Shown here: positions 30,091 through 37,887 of the stretch, piece after piece
Layout: each line of letters opens with the position of its first letter
Position numbering within the stretch: the first letter of the stretch is position 1
Source of the DNA: JAFLCL01 sp964502175
GTDB taxonomy: Bacteria > Myxococcota_A > Polyangia > Polyangiales > Sandaracinaceae
NCBI GenBank assembly: GCA_964502175.1
Contig: CAZCVE010000002.1
Location: forward strand, 1 to 64,000
Length of the DNA stretch: 64,000 nt
Direction: 5' to 3'
Position numbers and translations under genes: made by a program
The notes under the pieces: model-generated
Seen by the model: the letters and a program-made list of their open reading frames with translations, nothing else
What the model was told of the DNA's origin: nothing
The model's database searches: none

Positions 30091-31891
30091 CCACTTCGCA
30101 CAACGTCTCGCGGTCGCGATCGGGCTGGGCGCGCTCGCGCTGCTCGGTCTCGAGGCGCGGGCCGTGTCGCGCGATCTCGAGACGCCGCGTGATCTGCACC
30201 GCGCCGACTTCGTGGGATCGGCGGCCTGCACGCGCTGCCACGAGGATCACGCGGAGTCGTTCGGGCGCACGTTCCACCGCACGATGACGCGCGAAGCGAG
30301 CCGCGACACGGTCTTCGCGCCGTTCGCGGGTGAGTCGCTCTCGTACGGCGGCGTCGAGGCGCGCATGACGACGGAGCCCGACAGAGAGGGAGCGCCGCGC
30401 TTCGTGATCACGCTCTCGCGAGCGGGGCGCGAGATCGATCGCGCCGTCGTCTCGCGCACGGTGGGCTCGCACCGCGATCAGCAGCTCCTCGCGCGAGAGG
30501 ACGATCGCTGGGTTCGGCTGCCGGTCGCGTGGGACATCGAAGAGGCGCGCTGGATCCACATGAACGAGGCGTTCCTCACGCCCGATCCCGAAGGGCTCGA
30601 CGACGATCGCGTCACGCTCGCCGACTACGCGCGGCACGTCGTCTCGTGGAACGACAACTGCGTCTTCTGTCACAACGTCGGGCCACGACCGGGTCGTGAT
30701 CGCGAGACGGGTCGCTTCAGCACCGAGGTCGCCGAGCTCGGGGTCGCGTGCGAGGCCTGCCATGGGCCGGGCGGCGATCACGTGCGCGCGAACGCGAACC
30801 CGATGCGTCGGTACGCCCTCCACCTCGGCGGCCTCTCCGCGGGCAGCCCGACCGATCGCGCGGATCCGACGATCGTCAGCCCGATGCGCCTGACGCCCGA
30901 GCGCTCGGCCGACGTCTGCGGTCGCTGCCACGGACAGCGCATCACCGACGACGTGTCGCGCTTCCTCGAAGACGGCGATCCCTTCGTGCCCGGCGAAGAC
31001 CTCGCGCTCTACAGCACGCCGCTCTTCATCGACACGACGCTCGCGGGCAACGAAGGCGCGTTCGCCGCGCGCTTCTGGGACGACGGCACCGCCCGCCTCA
31101 CCGCCTACGAGTTCCAGGGCTACACGCAGTCGCGCTGCGCGACGGAAGGCTCGCTGACCTGCACGGACTGCCACGCGATGCACGACGGCGATCCGCGCGG
31201 ACAGATCCGTCCGTCGATGCGCGGCGACGCGATGTGCACGCGCTGCCACGACGAGCTCGCCAGCGAGCGCACGCGCCTCGACCACGTGTCGATCTCACCG
31301 GCGATCGAGCGCGAGCACGCGCGCGTCGAGTGCGTCGACTGCCACATGCCGCGCGTGGTGTACGGCCTCCGCGAGGCGCACCGCAGCCACCGCATCGACG
31401 TCCCGCGCCCGACGGCCGACCGAAGCCACGACCGCCTCGACGCCTGCGCGCTGTGTCATCTGGACGGCGGTCACTCGGATGGGGGTCACTCGAACGGCGG
31501 CGGTCCGCCTGACGAGCTCGCCGCTCGACCGATCGACGACCTCTTCGCGGGCGATCCGATCCAGCGTGTGATCGTGGCGTCGGCCTTGGGCCGCGTGGAT
31601 CCCGAGGCGCCGGACGTTCCGTTCACGACGGCCGAGCGCAGCGCGTCTCTCCTCGAGACGATGCGCGACGACCGCTATCCCGGTGTGCGGTCCGTGGCCT
31701 TCGCGAGCCTCCGCGCGATCACGTCGACGCCGATGACCACGACCGCGTTCTCGCCCACCGGCTCTCAGCGCGTCCGCAACGGGGAGGTCCTCCAGATCGC
31801 GGAGACGCTCTCGATCACGGTGCCGCCTCCCGATCTCCATGCGAGCCTTCGCGCGCGTGCCTCCGAGCGCGCGATCGAGATCGGCGAATGA
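30086..31891 (+). CDS. Octaheme c-type cytochrome
   Basis: A 601-residue exported protein with an N-terminal hydrophobic signal (RLAVAIGLGALALLGLEARA). I count eight CxxCH haem motifs: CTRCH (48-52), CVFCH (about 192), CEACH, CGRCH, CTDCH, CTRCH, CVDCH and CALCH. The last 120 residues look like HEAT-type helices. The order resembles octaheme and multiheme cytochromes with redox or electron-transfer roles in the periplasm; substrate unknown. The only start giving the signal is TTG 30086, which falls inside the preceding repeat, so the true 5' end may have been altered by it. It overlaps the next gene by four bases. Confidence 0.87.
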   Translation: MPHFAQRLAVAIGLGALALLGLEARAVSRDLETPRDLHRADFVGSAACTRCHEDHAESFGRTFHRTMTREASRDTVFAPFAGESLSYGGVEARMTTEPDREGAPRFVITLSRAGREIDRAVVSRTVGSHRDQQLLAREDDRWVRLPVAWDIEEARWIHMNEAFLTPDPEGLDDDRVTLADYARHVVSWNDNCVFCHNVGPRPGRDRETGRFSTEVAELGVACEACHGPGGDHVRANANPMRRYALHLGGLSAGSPTDRADPTIVSPMRLTPERSADVCGRCHGQRITDDVSRFLEDGDPFVPGEDLALYSTPLFIDTTLAGNEGAFAARFWDDGTARLTAYEFQGYTQSRCATEGSLTCTDCHAMHDGDPRGQIRPSMRGDAMCTRCHDELASERTRLDHVSISPAIEREHARVECVDCHMPRVVYGLREAHRSHRIDVPRPTADRSHDRLDACALCHLDGGHSDGGHSNGGGPPDELAARPIDDLFAGDPIQRVIVASALGRVDPEAPDVPFTTAERSASLLETMRDDRYPGVRSVAFASLRAITSTPMTTTAFSPTGSQRVRNGEVLQIAETLSITVPPPDLHASLRARASERAIEIGE

Positions 31892-32328
31892 GCGAGCCCG
31901 AACGAGACGACGAGACCGACCGCCGCGAGGCTCGCGCCGTGCGGACGCTCGGCTGGGGCGGGCTCGCGATGTGGGCCGCGCTCGGGATCGCGCTCGAGGC
32001 GGCGCACGGGCTCAAGCTCACCGCGTACCTCGACGACGCGCTCACGCGCCTGTTGCTCACGCTCGCGCACGCGCACGGCGTCGCGCTCTCGCTCTTGCTG
32101 GTGCTGTTCGCGGAGACGGGCGCGCGCCTGCTGTCCAAGGACGACGCGTGGACCTCGCGGCTCCTCGGCGGCGCGGCGATCGCCCTCCCCGTGGGCTTCG
32201 CGCTCTCGTCGATCGCGCACCCCGAGAGCGATCCCGGGATCGCGATCTTGCTCGTGCCGATCGCAGGGCTCGCGCTCGTGATCGGTCTCGTCCGCGTCGC
32301 GATCGCGTCCTGGCGCGCCGAGCGCTGA
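31888..32328 (+). CDS. Small integral membrane protein
   Basis: A 146-residue protein with about four hydrophobic segments (GGLAMWAALGIALEA, LLLTLAHAHGVALSLLLVLF, LGGAAIALPVGFALSSIA, GIAILLVPIAGLALVIGLV) and a charged N-terminus. Not assigned to a family. Its ATG overlaps the stop of the octaheme cytochrome (ATGA), so it may anchor or accept electrons for that protein; this link is inference. Confidence 0.75.
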   Translation: MSEPERDDETDRREARAVRTLGWGGLAMWAALGIALEAAHGLKLTAYLDDALTRLLLTLAHAHGVALSLLLVLFAETGARLLSKDDAWTSRLLGGAAIALPVGFALSSIAHPESDPGIAILLVPIAGLALVIGLVRVAIASWRAER

Positions 32329-32335
32329 GCAGCCT

Positions 32336-33007
32336 TCAGCGACGCTTGGCGAGCACGCGGAACACCGGCAGGTGATCTTCGTCGGCGCGCGCCTCGCGGT
32401 TCGATCGCGCGCCGTACGGGTTCGCGATCTCGAAGCCGCCCTCGATCGCGAACGCGGGACTGCCATCGACCGCGTACTCGCCGATGCGCTCGCGCATCTC
32501 GATGCCGCGATCCTCGACGTCGGTCTGCACGAAGAGCTCACCACCAGGCGCGATGAGACGCGCGACCTCGCGGAGGAAGTCGTCGTCCAGCACGCGACGC
32601 TTGCCGTGCTTCTTCTTCCACCACGGATCGGGGAAGTGCAGGAACACGCGCGACAGAGACGCAGGCGGACGGAGCCGCGGCAGGATCTGACGTGCGTCGC
32701 CCGCGAGAGCGACCACGTGGGTGAGGCCCTCGCGCTTGCGTCGCTCCTCGACGAGGTGCCCCCACTTGGCCTTGATCTCGATGCCGAGCAGGCGCGAGCC
32801 GGGCGCCGAGCGCGCGCGCTCGATCAGAAATCGCCCTCTCCCGAAGCCGATCTCGAGCTCGCGGGGCCCGATCCCCGGGATCAACGTGTCGAAGTCGACG
32901 TCGCCGTCCGGCGCGCGGCGGGCCATGACGCCGTAGCGGATGGGCGGCGCCGTGCCGCGGGGGGTGGGGACTTCGGTCGGCTCGGCGGACGGGCGGTCGG
33001 ACTCCAT
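32336..33007 (-). CDS. trmB: tRNA (guanine-N7)-methyltransferase
   Basis: Methylates G46 of tRNA with SAM. The 223-residue product has ELEIGFGRGRFLIE, LLGIEIKAKWG, HFPDPWWKKKHGKRRV and the C-terminal NREARADE, all characteristic. I use ATG 33007; a longer start would add 18 residues not seen in the family. Confidence 0.95.
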   Translation of the reverse strand: MESDRPSAEPTEVPTPRGTAPPIRYGVMARRAPDGDVDFDTLIPGIGPRELEIGFGRGRFLIERARSAPGSRLLGIEIKAKWGHLVEERRKREGLTHVVALAGDARQILPRLRPPASLSRVFLHFPDPWWKKKHGKRRVLDDDFLREVARLIAPGGELFVQTDVEDRGIEMRERIGEYAVDGSPAFAIEGGFEIANPYGARSNREARADEDHLPVFRVLAKRR

Positions 33008-33135
33008 GGGCTGCCAATCTTGACCCCACCCGTGCCATTCCGGTACCAACGCCCTGCGCACGAACGTGTGCGTCGTCTCTTTTCGAGCGTGCCACTTCTC
33101 GAGCGCCCTGCGCGCTCCGTCCCCCTGGAGGCTCC

Positions 33136-34080
33136 GTGCCCAAGATTCTCGCGGTCGACGACAGCGCCACGATGCGGAGGGTTCTCGAGCTCACCTTCAC
33201 GGGGCTCGAAGGCTTCGAGGTGGTCTCGTTCGACTCGGGCGACGCGGCGTTCGCGCACGCGACGAGCCACGGCGCCGATCTCGTGATCGCCGACGCGTCG
33301 ATGTCGCCCGACGGCTACGACCTCTGTCACCGCCTGAAGGGCGGCGGCGCCACGGGCGGGATCCCCGTGATGATCCTCGGCAGTCAGCACACGCCGCTCG
33401 ACGCCGACAAGGCCAAGAGCGTCGGCGCCGACGAGACGGCCCTCAAGCCGTACGACACGAACGCCTTCCTCGAGAAGGTGCGCGGCGTGATCGCCAAGGG
33501 CCCCGCGCGCGCGCCTGCGGGTCAGGTCGCCACGTACCGCACGGCGCCGCAGCCCGTCGCCGCGGCCACTCCGCCGCCAGCGGCTGCGAAGAAGCCCACG
33601 CTCGAGCTCGCCGAGGACGACGAGCCGGAGATCACGGTCGGTGGCGCGAGCCCCGCGCCCGCAGCGCCTGCGGCCGTGCCCGGTGTGATCGCCAAGCCCG
33701 CCGCGGCACCTGTCGCCCCTGCGCCCGTTGCTGCTGCGCCCGTCGCTGCGCCCGCGGCCGCTGCTGCGGCAGCCGCGGCGAAGCCTCCTCAGCGCGCGAC
33801 GATCGGCTTCGGAGCCTCGCCCCTCGCGGCCGCCAAGCCTGCCGCCTCGCCCGTGGGCGCGCCCACACCGATCGTCACCGCGAAGCCCGCCGTCAGCACG
33901 GCCGCGAGCGCGGCAGCCGCCAGCGTCGCGCCGAAGCTCGAGGGCATGGGCCTCACGCCCGAGCAGGTGACCGCGATCCTCTCGCTCACGAAGGAAGTCG
34001 TGGAGCGTGTGGTGTGGGAAGTGGTGCCGGATCTCGCGGAGACGATCATCCGCGAAGAGATCTCGCGTCTGACGCGTTGA
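33136..34080 (+). CDS. Response regulator receiver protein with Ala/Pro linker
   Basis: A 314-residue protein. The CheY-like receiver (about 1-120) has VDDSATMRR, the phospho-acceptor Asp in LVIADASM and the conserved Lys in ALKPYD. A 150-residue Ala/Pro/Val-rich linker leads to a C-terminal helix with GLTPEQVTAILSLTKEV and VVPDLAETIIREEISRLT. This tail pattern is frequent in myxobacterial receiver proteins and could mediate partner binding or polar localisation. No sensor kinase is adjacent. The start is GTG 33136. Confidence 0.82.
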   Translation: MPKILAVDDSATMRRVLELTFTGLEGFEVVSFDSGDAAFAHATSHGADLVIADASMSPDGYDLCHRLKGGGATGGIPVMILGSQHTPLDADKAKSVGADETALKPYDTNAFLEKVRGVIAKGPARAPAGQVATYRTAPQPVAAATPPPAAAKKPTLELAEDDEPEITVGGASPAPAAPAAVPGVIAKPAAAPVAPAPVAAAPVAAPAAAAAAAAAKPPQRATIGFGASPLAAAKPAASPVGAPTPIVTAKPAVSTAASAAAASVAPKLEGMGLTPEQVTAILSLTKEVVERVVWEVVPDLAETIIREEISRLTR

Positions 34081-34082
34081 TT

Positions 34083-34195
34083 CCCCTGGGGCTCCGCCCC
34101 AGACCCGGCTCCCCTGGGGCTCCGCCCCAGACCCGGCCGCGGCGCGCACCGCTTCGCTGCGCCGTGCTGCGCGCGGGGCCCCAGCCCCGCTTGCC
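34083..34195 (+). repeat. Palindromic interspersed repeat, copy 2 (doubled leading arm)
   Basis: Two tandem copies of a 28-base unit (CCCCTGGGGCTCCGCCCCAG plus ACCCGGC) are followed by an 8-bp stem at 34138-34145 and 34159-34166, one G-T pair included, around the same 13-base loop as at 30023-30035, then the same GGGGCCCCAGCCCCGCTTGCC tail. It lies between the receiver gene and valS. Confidence 0.75.
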
Positions 34196-34253
34196 GTCGC
34201 ATGTCGACGCGACGACGACAGGCGAGCACCCGCTCTGCTATGCCTCGCGCGTC

Positions 34254-37043
34254 ATGACGAAGCCTTTCGATCCGGCGAGCCTCCCTCCTCACTTCGACGC
34301 TGCTGCTGCCGAGAAGCGGTGGGACGAGGCGTGGAGCGCTGCGGGCGTCTACCACTGGGACGAGAGCCGCGGCCGCGACGAGACGTTCGTCGTCGACACG
34401 CCGCCGCCGACCGTGTCGGGCTCGCTCCACATGGGGCACGTGTTCTCGTACACGCACACCGACGTGATCACGCGGCAGCGCCGCATGCGCGGGCAGAACG
34501 TCTTCTATCCGATGGGCTGGGACGACAACGGCCTGCCCACCGAGCGTCGCGTGCAGAACGTCTTCCACGTGCGCTGCGATGCGTCGCTCCCGTACGAGCC
34601 CGCTCTCTCGATCCCGCGCTTCACCGGCGACGACAAGGCGCGCAAGGAGATCAAGCCGCGCGTCGTGAGCCGCCGCAACTTCATCGAGCTCTGTCACGAG
34701 GTGACGAGCGAGGACGAGAAGGCGTTCGAGGGCCTCTTCCGCCGGATCGGCCTCAGCGTCGACTGGCGACAGACGTACGCGACGATCGACGACCGCTGCC
34801 GCCACATCGCGCAGCTGAGCTTCCTCGACCTCGTCGAGAAGAACCAGCTCTACAACGTGGACGCCCCGACGATGTGGGACGTCGACTTCCAGACCGCCGT
34901 TGCTCAAGCCGACCTCGAAGACAAGGAACGTGACGGCGCCTACCACGACGTCGAGTTCGCCGTGGAAGGCACCGACCGCTCGTTCGTCATCTCCACGACG
35001 CGCCCCGAGCTCTTGCCCGCCTGCGTCGGCGTGTGTGCGCATCCCGATGACGCTCGCTACCAGGACCTCTTCGGCAAGAACGCCATCACGCCGATCTTCC
35101 GCGCGCCGGTGCGCATCTTTCCGAGCGTGCTCGCAGACCCCGCGAAGGGCACGGGCATCTTGATGGTCTGCACGTTCGGCGATGGAACCGACGTCCTGTG
35201 GTGGCGCGAGCAGAAGCTGCCGTTGCGCCCGATCCTGGGAAAGGACGGGCGTGTGTCGGGGACGTATGCCGACAAGGACGGCAAGCGCGTGCCCATCGAG
35301 TACGGCTCGACCGACTTTCCCAGCCGAACGCCCGAAGCAGCGAACACGGCCTACGAAGGGCTCGTGGGAAGGAGCGTGGCGCAGGCCCAGAAGGCCATCG
35401 TCGATCTCCTTCGCGATCCGGCGCACAGCGCGACGGGCAAGAGCGCCCCGCTCCAGGGCGAGCCCAAGAAGATCAAACACCCCGTGAAGATGTACGAGAA
35501 GGGCGAGCGCCCGGTCGAGTTCATCGCAACGCGCCAGTGGTTCGTGAAGCTACTTCCCAACCAGCCTGCCCTGCTCACCAAGGGCGGTGAGGTGAAGTGG
35601 TGGCCGGGCTACATGCACTCGCGAATTCAGAACTGGACCGAGAACCTGAATGCCGACTGGTGCATCTCGCGTCAGAGGTACTTCGGCGTTCCCATTCCGA
35701 TTTGGTATCCAATCAAGACCGACGGCTCGATCGACTACGACCACCCCATTCAGCCGACGGCCGCGCAGCTTCCCGTCGATCCGTTGAGCGACCCGCCGGT
35801 GGGATTCACCGAGGCGCAGCGCAACCAGCCGGGCGGCTTCACAGGTGATCCCGACGTGTTCGACACGTGGTTCACGAGCTCGCTCACGCCGCAGATCAGC
35901 TCGCACTGGGGCCTCGACGAGAAGCGGCACGGCAAGCTCTTCCCCGCGGACATCCGGCCGCAGAGCCACGAGATCATCCGCACGTGGGCCTTCTACACGA
36001 TCGCGAAGGCCATGCTCCACGAGGGCAAGGTGCCGTGGGACAACGTGATCATCAGCGGTTGGATCCTCGATCCCGACCGCAAGAAGATGAGCAAGTCGGT
36101 GGGCAACGTCGTGACGCCGATGAAGCTCCTCGAGGACTACACGGCGGATGGCGTGCGCTACTGGGCCGCGTCCGCGCGCCTCGGTACGGACACCGCGTTC
36201 GACGAGAAGGTGCTGAAGGTCGGCAAGCGCCTCGTCACCAAGCTCTTCAACGCGGGCAAGTACGTGCTCGCGCAGCAGGCTGCGTCGCTGACGGATGACG
36301 TGTCGCCCGCGTCGATCACCGAGGAGATCGACCTCGCGTTCGTCGAGGAGCTCCGCACGCTCGTCACCAAGGCCACCGCCGCGTTCGACGAGTTCGAGTA
36401 TGCGCAGTCGCTGATGCTCACCGAGCAGTTCTTCTGGTCGCGACTCACCGACAGCTACCTCGAGATCGTGAAGATCCGCGCGCGCGGTGACGTGGGCGAT
36501 CCGGCCTCGCGTCGCAGCGCGGTCGCCACGCTGCGGCTCGCGCTGAACGTGCTGCTGCGTCTCTTCGCGCCCGTGGTGCCGTACATCACCGAAGAGGTGT
36601 GGAGCTGGGCGTTCGCGAAGGAGTCCGGAGCGGAGCGGAGGGCTCCGAGCGGCTCGGCGGAGCGCGAGGGGGCCCCCTCGCAGGCAAACGAGTACATCCA
36701 CCGCGCGGCGTGGCCGACGGTCGCCGAGCTCGCGAGCATCCCCGCGCCGAAGGACGCGGAGAGCTTCGAGCTCGCGTGCAACCTCTACGCGTCGCTCAAC
36801 AAGAAGAAGACGGAGAGCGGTGCGTCGACCGGTCGCGTCGTGAACACCACGTCGATCGCTGCGAGCCCCGCGCTCGTCACGCGCATCGCGCCCGTGCTCG
36901 CGGACGTGCTCGCGGCCGCGAAGGTGAAGGCGCACGCGATCGCCTCGCGCGAGCCGCTCACGGACGCCGACGGCTTCGTCATCGACGCGATCGACATCGC
37001 GCCGAAAGAAGCCAAGACAGACGACGCCGAAGCGGCGGGCTGA
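34254..37043 (+). CDS. valS: Valyl-tRNA synthetase
   Basis: Charges tRNA-Val. The 929-residue class I enzyme has the HIGH-like motif HMGH (59-62), an editing (CP1) domain between about 190 and 440, and KMSKS at 611-615. The DNGLPTERRVQN segment is of the actinobacterial/archaeal-like subtype and no long C-terminal coiled coil is visible. About residues 790-812, a short palindromic DNA segment is inserted in frame (see 36622-36681). The stretch from about 35,090 to 35,760 has noticeably more A/T at third positions than the flanks. I use ATG 34254; upstream extension is not supported. Confidence 0.95.
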   Translation: MTKPFDPASLPPHFDAAAAEKRWDEAWSAAGVYHWDESRGRDETFVVDTPPPTVSGSLHMGHVFSYTHTDVITRQRRMRGQNVFYPMGWDDNGLPTERRVQNVFHVRCDASLPYEPALSIPRFTGDDKARKEIKPRVVSRRNFIELCHEVTSEDEKAFEGLFRRIGLSVDWRQTYATIDDRCRHIAQLSFLDLVEKNQLYNVDAPTMWDVDFQTAVAQADLEDKERDGAYHDVEFAVEGTDRSFVISTTRPELLPACVGVCAHPDDARYQDLFGKNAITPIFRAPVRIFPSVLADPAKGTGILMVCTFGDGTDVLWWREQKLPLRPILGKDGRVSGTYADKDGKRVPIEYGSTDFPSRTPEAANTAYEGLVGRSVAQAQKAIVDLLRDPAHSATGKSAPLQGEPKKIKHPVKMYEKGERPVEFIATRQWFVKLLPNQPALLTKGGEVKWWPGYMHSRIQNWTENLNADWCISRQRYFGVPIPIWYPIKTDGSIDYDHPIQPTAAQLPVDPLSDPPVGFTEAQRNQPGGFTGDPDVFDTWFTSSLTPQISSHWGLDEKRHGKLFPADIRPQSHEIIRTWAFYTIAKAMLHEGKVPWDNVIISGWILDPDRKKMSKSVGNVVTPMKLLEDYTADGVRYWAASARLGTDTAFDEKVLKVGKRLVTKLFNAGKYVLAQQAASLTDDVSPASITEEIDLAFVEELRTLVTKATAAFDEFEYAQSLMLTEQFFWSRLTDSYLEIVKIRARGDVGDPASRRSAVATLRLALNVLLRLFAPVVPYITEEVWSWAFAKESGAERRAPSGSAEREGAPSQANEYIHRAAWPTVAELASIPAPKDAESFELACNLYASLNKKKTESGASTGRVVNTTSIAASPALVTRIAPVLADVLAAAKVKAHAIASREPLTDADGFVIDAIDIAPKEAKTDDAEAAG
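36622..36681 (+). repeat. Palindromic segment inserted in frame in valS
   Basis: This part of valS contains a perfect 18-bp palindrome (GCGAGGGGGCCCCCTCGC, 36664-36681) and the upstream GGAGCGGAGCGGAG...CTCC pairings. It encodes a Glu/Arg/Ser/Ala-rich stretch that separates the usual WSW and IHRAAWPTV segments. Confidence 0.6.
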
Positions 37044-37075
37044 CGTCGGCTGCTTCGCGAAGGTAGAGTGCCGTC

Positions 37076-37267
37076 ATGTGGTATCCGGTCGACGAGCCCT
37101 GGCAGTACCGCGTGCTCGATGCGCTGCCGTCAGGCATCGACGAGGCGCAGCTCGAGGCCAACCTCGCCAAGACGCCGGCCGAACGAATCGCCGACGCGGA
37201 GGAGCTCGGCCGCTTCGCCGAGGCGATGCAGGCGGCGCGTCGTGCAGGCGAGAGGACCTCGCGATGA
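37076..37267 (+). CDS. Small protein upstream of a nucleotidyltransferase
   Basis: A 63-residue protein (starts MWYPVDEPWQYRVLD) with a Trp/Pro start and a helical, charged second half (TPAERIADAEELGRFAEAMQ). Not recognised with confidence. Its stop overlaps the next start (ATGA) and the second gene encodes a nucleotidyltransferase, as in antitoxin/toxin-like pairs. Antitoxin function is inference. Confidence 0.55.
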   Translation: MWYPVDEPWQYRVLDALPSGIDEAQLEANLAKTPAERIADAEELGRFAEAMQAARRAGERTSR

Positions 37268-37734
37268 CACGGTTCGCCGAGATCCTCGCGCGCCTCTCTG
37301 GCGAGGGCGTGGAGTTCGTGGTGATCGGCGGCATCGCGGTGATCGCGCATGGACACACGCGGACGACGTTGGACCTGGACGTCTGCTACGCGCGAACGCC
37401 CGAGAACCTCGCGCGCATCGTGCGCGCGCTCGAGGGAACCAGCCCCCGCCTGCGAGGAGCGCCGCCAGAGCTTCCCTTTCTCTTCGACACGAGGACGCTG
37501 AAGAACGGCCTCAACTTCACGCTCACGACGTCGCTGGGCGACGTCGACCTCCTGGGTGAAGTGACGGGCATCGGAGGCTACGGCGACATCGCGCTGCGCG
37601 CGGACGAGCTGGAACTCCATGGCGCGCGCGTGAAGTTGCTGTCGCTGGACGATCTGATCCGCTCGAAGGCTGCCGCGGGCCGCGCAAAGGATCTCGTGGA
37701 TCTCGAAGCCCTTCGTCGCTTGCGCGCGCGGTGA
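37264..37734 (+). CDS. AbiEii/DUF6036-like nucleotidyltransferase
   Basis: A 156-residue protein with a nucleotidyltransferase-type core: VIGGIAVIAHGHTRTTLDLDV (GG and D-x-D), then a helix and the C-terminal KAAAGRAKDLVDLEAL typical of the AbiEii/DUF6036 group. Such enzymes add nucleotides to tRNA or other targets in toxin-antitoxin or abortive infection systems. It is coupled to the 63-residue gene by a four-base overlap. Confidence 0.8.
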   Translation: MTRFAEILARLSGEGVEFVVIGGIAVIAHGHTRTTLDLDVCYARTPENLARIVRALEGTSPRLRGAPPELPFLFDTRTLKNGLNFTLTTSLGDVDLLGEVTGIGGYGDIALRADELELHGARVKLLSLDDLIRSKAAAGRAKDLVDLEALRRLRAR

Positions 37735-37887
37735 CGCCGGCGGGTGCGGGCAGGCGAAGGGGACCCGCGAGATCGCATTCGAGCATCGCCATCGAACGAT
37801 GACTTCCGCGCTCCGCCGCGGGATGCCCTTGTCCTGGGGCGGCAATTCCTGGCTTACTGGATCGAATCGCTTCCGCGGAGGTCTCGC

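Noticed and set aside
33066..34253. Upstream extension of the valS frame to 33066
   Set aside because: It would run through the response regulator in another frame and the palindromic repeat; ValRS homology begins after ATG 34254.
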